Below, piece by piece: positions 5,762 through 10,333 of a stretch of 10,333 nucleotides of DNA. Location of the stretch: NCBI GenBank assembly GCA_003165615.1, contig PLWR01000747.1, positions 1,233-11,565 on the forward strand, written 5' to 3'. Within the stretch, counting starts at the first letter, position 1. Each line of letters begins with the position of its first letter. The DNA is from Acidobacteriota bacterium (GTDB lineage Bacteria > Acidobacteriota > Terriglobia > UBA7540). Both the position numbers and the translations under genes were made by a program. The notes under the pieces are model-generated. The model saw nothing but the letters and a program-made list of their open reading frames with translations, made no database searches and had not been told where the DNA came from.

Positions 5762-7008
5762 TGGCATCCCCACCAGCATCAACGCCTGTCGAGCCAGTGC
5801 ATTCTCCCTATCGTCGTGCTACGGACCTGTCACAGCGACTTGCTCCGGGCAAAATGCGTATCGGGTTTTTTCTTGGTGCGGGCTGTCCGCTCGCTGTACA
5901 AATCGATGTCGGAGGCAAGACTGAACCGCTGATTCCTGATCTCGCCGGCGTTACGAAGCTGGTCAAAAACTCTTTGGATAATGACAACGATTTGAAAGGC
6001 GCGGCTCAGACCGCTTGGGACCGCGTGACAGCGCGTGGAATCCTAGCCCCAACAGTCGAAGATGTGCTGGGCCACATTCGAACACTTAAGTCACTTTGTG
6101 GAAAAGGCGACATAGATGGGTTCTCCGACGATGTTCTCGGACGGCTCGACCGTGCTATCTGCGACAAGGTACGAGGAATCGTTAGCAAGGCGCTTCCCAT
6201 AAGTGATACGCCGTATCACGTGCTTTCAAGTTGGATTCAGGCTATCCCTCGGGACAAACCAGTGGAAATCTTCACCACGAACTACGACCTGCTACTTGAA
6301 CAGGCCTTAGAGGAACAGCGCGTGCCATACTTTGACGGCTTCATCGGCTCCGATAGTGCGTTTCTGGATCTTGAATCTATGGCTGACGACGATTTGCCTG
6401 CGCGCTGGGCACGCCTCTGGAAGATACACGGCTCCATCAATTGGTGGATGACCGCTAAGAAGAAAATTCGGCGGAGCCGCGACGCAGTCGAGGGTGAACA
6501 ATTGCTGATCTACCCATCACATCTCAAATATGACCAGAGTCGCCAGATGCCATATTACGCCATGATTGATCGGCTTCGCGTGTTTTTGCGGTCGGACCAA
6601 TGTGTACTTATAACGTGTGGCTATTCCTTCGGCGACGAGCATATAAACGCCTACATAGGCCAGGGGCTTTCAGGAAACCCTAATGCGGCATGTTTCGCGA
6701 TGATGTACGGTGATCGCGTCAACTCGCCAAAGGTCGTTGAGCTTGCAAGGCGGTATGCGAACCTGACTCTGCTTGCCGCAGACGGCGGCGTTATCGGAAC
6801 AGTTGAACATAACTGGGATAGCGACGTAAAGGACTCAGCAAACCCGGCATTGCAGATCGCTGTGGGAACGGACCTGCCCGATTGGCGGACCAAAGCGCCA
6901 GCGAAACAATGTAAATGGCTTCTCGGAGACTTCGCAGCATTCGGAAAGTTTTTGGCGCACCAGCTTTCCAGTCGTGGCATCGACCAAGGTGGGACAGATG
7001 CGTACTGA
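5761..7008 (+). CDS. sir2: SIR2-family NAD-hydrolysing defence protein
   Basis: 415 residues from ATG 5761, which shares one base with the nuclease TGA (TGATG). AGGAGG at 5751-5756 is the ribosome binding site, and a TTG one codon earlier is too close to it. SIR2-like signatures run through the protein: FFLGAGCP (residues 37-43, NAD-binding glycines), FTTNYDLLLEQAL (171-183, with N174 and D176), LWKIHGSINWW (219-229, H223 as likely catalytic base) and VLITCGYSFGDEHIN (282-296). This is the prokaryotic SIR2 group that depletes NAD+ during infection, not a protein deacetylase. The following gene encodes HerA, so the pair matches SIR2-HerA (Nezha). In that system the SIR2 subunits assemble on a HerA hexamer. 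All key residues are visible and the length fits. Confidence 0.9.
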   Translation: MASPPASTPVEPVHSPYRRATDLSQRLAPGKMRIGFFLGAGCPLAVQIDVGGKTEPLIPDLAGVTKLVKNSLDNDNDLKGAAQTAWDRVTARGILAPTVEDVLGHIRTLKSLCGKGDIDGFSDDVLGRLDRAICDKVRGIVSKALPISDTPYHVLSSWIQAIPRDKPVEIFTTNYDLLLEQALEEQRVPYFDGFIGSDSAFLDLESMADDDLPARWARLWKIHGSINWWMTAKKKIRRSRDAVEGEQLLIYPSHLKYDQSRQMPYYAMIDRLRVFLRSDQCVLITCGYSFGDEHINAYIGQGLSGNPNAACFAMMYGDRVNSPKVVELARRYANLTLLAADGGVIGTVEHNWDSDVKDSANPALQIAVGTDLPDWRTKAPAKQCKWLLGDFAAFGKFLAHQLSSRGIDQGGTDAY

Positions 7009-8917
7009 TCCAACCCTCATAGGAACGGTTCAGGACGTGACTGGTACTGCGGTAAGTGTTTCGCTTGTTAGTGAAACCGCCACTGGGTTGAGCTTCTTCA
7101 AGGGTGAGTCATACAGGATTGGCCAGGTGGGCAGCTTCGTTCGAATTCCCCTCGGTTACACGTCCCTGTTTGGCATTGTCTCGCAGGTGGGTGCTGGGGC
7201 GGCACCAAGCGCAGAACAAGACAATCGCCCATGGGGTAATCAATGGCTAAAAGTGCAATTGGTTGGCGAACGAGGTCGGGAAGGAAGATTCGAGCGGGGT
7301 GTTTCGCAGCATCCCACGATCAATGACACGGTACACATCGTAACCGAGGAAGATCTCCGGGAGATATACGGACCCGGTGATCCTGTTGACTTTGTGGCTG
7401 TCGGACATTTGGCCAGCGCGGAGTCCATTCCGGCTCTTGTTGATATCAACAAGCTGGTAACGCGTCACTCTGCAGTGGTAGGCGCAACCGGTGCCGGCAA
7501 GTCTACCACTGTTGCCGGGCTGCTTGCGGCCCTTTCGAACCCGACCAGATACCCATCGGCCCGTATTGTTGTCTTGGACATCCATGGTGAGTACGCGAAA
7601 GCGCTGGCAGATCGGTCCACGGTATTTCGAATTGCCGCCTATGAGGATAAGGGCGAAAGACCCCTAAATATTCCATACTGGGCGCTCAGTTTTGACGAGC
7701 TCGTGAAGCTGGCTTTTGGAGGGCTCAATGACGAGTCACTAGCGGCCGTTGCTGACGCTGTCGTGGCGCTAAAACGTGAGTCGTTCGGTAACAAAGCTCG
7801 CGACGGGCTGAATATAGAGCAGATCACAGTAGACTCTCCAGTGCCTTTCTGTATTCACAAGCTCTGGTTCGATTTTCATCAACGGGAGCATCGTACTGTC
7901 ATTCCCAAGCCGGGTGGTGCCGCTGATGAAGTAGAAGCCGCATACGTGCTCGGTACGAACGGTAAACCTGCCCAGCTCGGTGACGCGATGTCTGTAACGC
8001 CGCCCCAATACCGGACCGTAAAGACCACTGGCCCGGCAAATGAGCGAGTGCAATGGGGTCCTGACCCACTCGGCATGCGGCAGCAACTCGCGATTCTCGC
8101 CTCAAAACTACGAGATCCCCAGTTGGCATTCCTCTTCAATCCCGGAGAGTGGCGGCCAGAACTCAATGGCAACGTTTCCAAGGATCTCGACGCCCTGCTC
8201 GCGGATTGGATAGGAGGCGAATCGCCGATCGCAATTTTGGATTTGTCTGGCATTCCTTCATCAGCGCTCAATGAGCTCATCGGAGCCCTGCTGCGCATTC
8301 TGTACGACGCCATGTTTTGGGCCAGGAAACTGCCCGAAGGCGGCCGGGAGCGCCCTTTGATGTTTGTGCTAGAAGAAGCACATGCATATTTGGGCAAGGA
8401 ACATAGTGGCGCAGCTTCAAGTGCGGTGCGACGTATTGCGAAAGAAGGCCGAAAGTATGGAGTAGGTATTATGATCGTGAGTCAGCGACCGTCGGAAATT
8501 GATCCAACCATTCTCTCGCAGTGCGGCACAATATTTGCTATGCGAATAGCAAATGAAATCGACCGTGGGCAGGTCGCTGGGACCGCGTCGGATAATCTAA
8601 AGGGCCTGTTTGAAATGCTGCCGATTTTACGCACGGGAGAGGCTATTATTGTCGGCGAAGCTGTGAGTCTGCCTATGCGGACTCTAATTGATCCACCCGA
8701 CAAGAACCGATGGCCGGACAGCAGGGACCCACGAGTGGTCGTCCGTGGCGACCCCAACAAAGATGGATTTGAAAGCGAAGGCGGCTGGGCTGTTCCGAGA
8801 TACCCAGAAGATTATGCAATTGTCATTCGGCAATGGCGCAAACAGAGCCCCGACTATGAACACCAGCCTAAGCCGGCCGTCCAAGGTATTGATCCCAAGC
8901 CAGGAGCAAATTCATGA
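6998..8917 (+). CDS. herA: HerA-type hexameric ATPase of a SIR2-HerA defence module
   Basis: I chose ATG 6998 (639 residues), which has AAGGTGG at 6985-6991, over GTG 6974, which has no binding site. The start overlaps the sir2 stop by 11 bases. Residues 8-62 resemble the HAS-barrel that begins HerA proteins (IGTVQDVTGTAVSV, then IGQVGSFVRIP). The ATPase core (DUF87) shows Walker A GATGAGKST (162-170), LDIHGEYA (193-200), Walker B LMFVLEEAHAYLG (454-466) with paired glutamates E459-E460, and VSQRPSEIDPTILSQ (494-508) with Q496 as sensor. An insertion of about 150 residues (230-380) separates the Walker motifs, as is usual in HerA. In SIR2-HerA systems this ring couples ATP/DNA activity to NADase activation. 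I see no NurA gene nearby, so a repair HerA-NurA role is unlikely. Confidence 0.92.
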   Translation: MRTDPTLIGTVQDVTGTAVSVSLVSETATGLSFFKGESYRIGQVGSFVRIPLGYTSLFGIVSQVGAGAAPSAEQDNRPWGNQWLKVQLVGERGREGRFERGVSQHPTINDTVHIVTEEDLREIYGPGDPVDFVAVGHLASAESIPALVDINKLVTRHSAVVGATGAGKSTTVAGLLAALSNPTRYPSARIVVLDIHGEYAKALADRSTVFRIAAYEDKGERPLNIPYWALSFDELVKLAFGGLNDESLAAVADAVVALKRESFGNKARDGLNIEQITVDSPVPFCIHKLWFDFHQREHRTVIPKPGGAADEVEAAYVLGTNGKPAQLGDAMSVTPPQYRTVKTTGPANERVQWGPDPLGMRQQLAILASKLRDPQLAFLFNPGEWRPELNGNVSKDLDALLADWIGGESPIAILDLSGIPSSALNELIGALLRILYDAMFWARKLPEGGRERPLMFVLEEAHAYLGKEHSGAASSAVRRIAKEGRKYGVGIMIVSQRPSEIDPTILSQCGTIFAMRIANEIDRGQVAGTASDNLKGLFEMLPILRTGEAIIVGEAVSLPMRTLIDPPDKNRWPDSRDPRVVVRGDPNKDGFESEGGWAVPRYPEDYAIVIRQWRKQSPDYEHQPKPAVQGIDPKPGANS

Positions 8918-9126
8918 GCTGGATTGCCACGCCCGAGTCATCTAATATCGCTGGTTTTGACTACATCAAAGAAAGGAAACTGCTGATCGTGGAGTTCAAA
9001 AATGGCGGACGATACAACTATTATGATGTGCCACAGGCCGTTTTTGAAAGAATGAAAGCGGCACCATCAAAAGGTCAGTTTCTCGCACAGAACGTCAAGG
9101 GTGCCTACCGATATGCCAGAGCTTAG
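8914..9126 (+). CDS. KTSC-domain small protein
   Basis: 70 residues from an ATGA overlap with the herA stop, behind AGGAG (8902-8906). The whole protein is one KTSC domain: ESSNIAGFDYIKERKLLIVEFKNGGRYNYYDVP, then VFERMKAAPSKGQFLAQNVKGAY, matching the family pattern 'SSni..igYd.....L.v.F..G..Y.Y..Vp..v...l..A.SkG.f....I...Y'. Only short pieces of this are needed to see it: SSNIAGFDY, VEFKNGGRYNYYDVP and SKGQF. The domain's function is not well established; it occurs alone and fused to larger proteins. Its tight coupling to herA places it in the defence operon, perhaps as a small binding or regulatory partner (inference). No promoter of its own is visible. Confidence 0.85.
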   Translation: MSWIATPESSNIAGFDYIKERKLLIVEFKNGGRYNYYDVPQAVFERMKAAPSKGQFLAQNVKGAYRYARA

Positions 9127-9157
9127 ATCCGCGACAAGCTTCACTGAATTTTTCACA

Positions 9158-9185
9158 TTGAACGTCACGCTGAGCGCGTGATAAT
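9158..9185 (+). promoter_or_regulatory. Candidate sigma70 promoter upstream of the 261-residue unknown gene
   Basis: TTGAAC (9158-9163), a 16-bp spacer and GATAAT (9180-9185) form a reasonable sigma70-type promoter in the 149-bp gap after the KTSC gene. Transcription would start near 9192 and give a leader of about 85 bases. It implies that the next gene is expressed separately from the nuclease-SIR2-HerA operon. Confidence 0.5.
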
Positions 9186-9222
9186 CCCGTCTATCGCGAA
9201 GGGGTTAGAGGGTAGTGTGCTT

Positions 9223-9228
9223 TATAAT
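9223..9228 (+). promoter_or_regulatory. Second candidate -10 box (TATAAT)
   Basis: A perfect TATAAT stands about 48 bases before the start codon at 9276, but nothing like a -35 box lies 16-18 bases upstream and no extended -10 TG is present. It could be a regulated or secondary promoter, or chance in an AT-rich stretch. Confidence 0.3.
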
Positions 9229-9275
9229 TCGTTTCTGAGACGCTCCCCGAATCAAACGCGGGATAAACTTCTCTT

Positions 9276-10061
9276 ATGGATAAGTGCCAGTTTTCCGAGT
9301 TCTCTTACGGTTACTGCCTGACCGAAGACTTGATTGTGGGACAGGGCACGCCCTTAACGGCAGCACCTGTTTTCCCATCTTTGATTGAAGAAGGCCAGCC
9401 AGGAGTCGGATATGATGTGCGCTTTGACCGACCCGGTACGCCTTTGTTCTTGCAATTCAAGCTGGTGCATCAGATGGTGCGAGGAAACGCAAATGAAGCC
9501 AAAAGAGGGCACTTCCAGCCCCCCTTCTACCGTATGCATCTTCGGTCTCGCCTAATTTCAGATCAGCATCAATCCCTGCTATCCCTAGAGCAAGCTGGAA
9601 ATGACGTCTTCTATGTGGCCCCAGGTTTCCACACAACTATGGAGCTGAACACCACCTACGCACAGCGTCGAGTCTGGGACCGAAGCTTCAGGATCAAGCC
9701 AGCCCTCATCGGCCCCTTCCCAGATGACCAGCCTCATCATGTGACCTTCCAACAGCCGAGTGGTACATGGCGCTTCTACTCGGACGAACCCTCCAAGGAA
9801 GGCCGCGCTCCAGAGACAGAAGAAATCGCTACATCACTACGAAGACGTATTGCTGAGCGTGGAGAGCGCAATCTGCGCGACCAAATAGGGGACTTGGATG
9901 TCAGTCTGCAGACCATTGTGAATGCACGCAATATAGAGCGCAACGAACGGGAACGCGTGGACATCCGCGAGTTAGGGGATCACGTTGATCCGCTTCGACG
10001 CGTAGCATACATTGCGCGCCAGTTCTTTGACTGCCAGATGCTCTTTGTGACCCTCCGGTAG
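9276..10061 (+). CDS. Unknown protein with possible E-D-QxK nuclease-like signature
   Basis: 261 residues, start ATG 9276 with a weak purine run (GGGATAAA) upstream. I recognise the sequence style as a recurrent hypothetical family rather than a named one: FSEFSYGYCLTEDL, then FPSLIEEGQPGVGYDVRF and PLFLQFKL, then VFYVAPGFHT and a histidine pair in DQPHHVTF. Residues E39, D47 and Q60-x-K62 have the spacing of a degenerate PD-(D/E)XK active site (E...GYDV...LQFK), which would suit a nuclease, but this is a motif-level guess. The C-terminal 80 residues are strongly charged and helical, perhaps coiled coil. It has no signal peptide or membrane segment. It follows the SIR2-HerA operon after 149 bp with its own candidate promoter. 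A defence function is inferred only from the neighbourhood. Confidence 0.65.
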   Translation: MDKCQFSEFSYGYCLTEDLIVGQGTPLTAAPVFPSLIEEGQPGVGYDVRFDRPGTPLFLQFKLVHQMVRGNANEAKRGHFQPPFYRMHLRSRLISDQHQSLLSLEQAGNDVFYVAPGFHTTMELNTTYAQRRVWDRSFRIKPALIGPFPDDQPHHVTFQQPSGTWRFYSDEPSKEGRAPETEEIATSLRRRIAERGERNLRDQIGDLDVSLQTIVNARNIERNERERVDIRELGDHVDPLRRVAYIARQFFDCQMLFVTLR

Positions 10062-10309
10062 GGGTTCATCCCTTGGGTGGATCGAGCTTCGTTGGTAACA
10101 CGATGGTGAGCTGTCGCAGCGTCGTTGACACGGAACGGGCGCGGAGGCGAATCAGGATCAGTCGGATTATTCAGGAAAAAACGGCATCTGAAATTCCTTG
10201 CCCATTTCCTTGCCCAAAACGTTGCCGACTACGCCCGAATGATGCTGTTTTACCCTACTAATACCGCCGTAAACCGCTGAAAACACACCAACCCGAATCA
10301 TGACCAACA
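10062..10309. other. Non-coding right end of the cargo region
   Basis: No supportable gene lies here. A 62-codon plus-strand frame at 10073-10261 has no ribosome binding site and an arginine/cysteine-rich, low-information translation. I looked for the missing C-terminal half of the integrase on the plus strand and found none of its motifs. The tandem repeat at 10193-10216 is the only structured element. Confidence 0.5.
10193..10216. repeat. Two tandem 12-bp direct repeats
   Basis: ATTCCTTGCCCA is followed directly by TTTCCTTGCCCA, identical in 11 of 12 positions. Their position about 100 bp inside a tRNA-like junction is where integrases often have arm-type binding sites, so an attachment-site function is possible but unproven. 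Confidence 0.55.
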
Positions 10310-10333
10310 CATTAGGAAACCGTTGCTCTATCC
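10261..10333 (-). other. tRNA-Arg(CCU)-like fragment cut by the window edge, possible attachment site
   Basis: Read on the minus strand, the last bases give a typical D-arm end (GGATAGAGC), the 5' anticodon stem ACGGT and a seven-base loop TTCCTAA with anticodon CCT, U33 and A37 (10312-10333). The 3' anticodon stem should be ACCGT but reads TGTGT, so two of five pairs fail. A later TTCGGGT could be a degenerate T-loop flanked by four of five pairs, but A58 is absent. The 5' part of the gene lies outside the window. This fits either a decayed tRNA or an integration junction whose crossover lies in the anticodon loop. Confidence 0.45.

Noticed and set aside
5761..8917. Reading the SIR2 gene as part of Thoeris, DSR or SIR2-Argonaute systems, or HerA as a HerA-NurA repair pair.
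   Set aside because: No TIR, Argonaute or NurA gene is present, and the sir2-herA overlap is direct, so SIR2-HerA is the simplest match.
10073..10261. A 62-codon plus-strand frame after the last gene.
   Set aside because: It has no ribosome binding site, its composition is unlike the neighbours, and it runs through the 12-bp tandem repeat.
1..10333. CRISPR arrays, complete insertion sequences or rRNA genes.
   Set aside because: I saw no regularly spaced repeats, no transposase-like protein with flanking terminal repeats, and no rRNA-like stretch.

Overview
The window looks like a defence-gene cargo segment of an integrated element in a moderately GC-rich Gram-negative bacterium. The integrase fragment at the left reminds me of integrases common in Acidobacteriota, while the AbiE pair and the Api92-like fragment are more widespread (Proteobacteria included). 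The host phylum is therefore an inference and remains open.

Left part (1-1050): the end of a small excisionase-type helix-turn-helix gene, then the N-terminal part of a tyrosine integrase. At about nt 598 the integrase homology stops, and the frame runs on into an unrelated fragment that resembles an Api92-like (ferredoxin-like) domain. This is a mobile-element scar. Next (1050-2939) is a compact, intact type IV toxin-antitoxin operon, abiEi-abiEii. Its sigma70-type promoter is flanked by two copies of a 27-bp inverted repeat, which fits AbiEi autorepression.

Middle (3086-4253): a 186-residue unknown protein with a ParB-like LEGHRRL motif. After it comes a short promoter region with a 9-bp inverted repeat, then a small unknown protein, and then a stretch where coding signal moves between frames (one or two small, probably damaged genes).

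Core (4250-9126): four genes joined by overlapping stops and starts. They encode a dual nuclease (RecB/Cas4-like PD-(D/E)XK with four cysteines, a helix-hairpin-helix and a DEDD/RNase H-like exonuclease domain, TM0106 type), a SIR2-family NADase-like protein, a HerA-type hexameric ATPase and a 70-residue KTSC-domain protein. SIR2 plus HerA is the known two-gene anti-phage module (Nezha / SIR2-HerA). Its tight coupling here to a nuclease and a KTSC protein suggests an extended version and is the most interesting item in the window.

Right part (9127-10333): an intergenic region with two candidate promoters, a 261-residue unknown protein with a possible E-D-QxK nuclease-like signature, and a non-coding end. 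That end holds a 12-bp tandem repeat and, at the very edge on the minus strand, the middle of a tRNA-Arg(CCU)-like gene whose 3' half diverges. It may be an attachment-site junction of the element.
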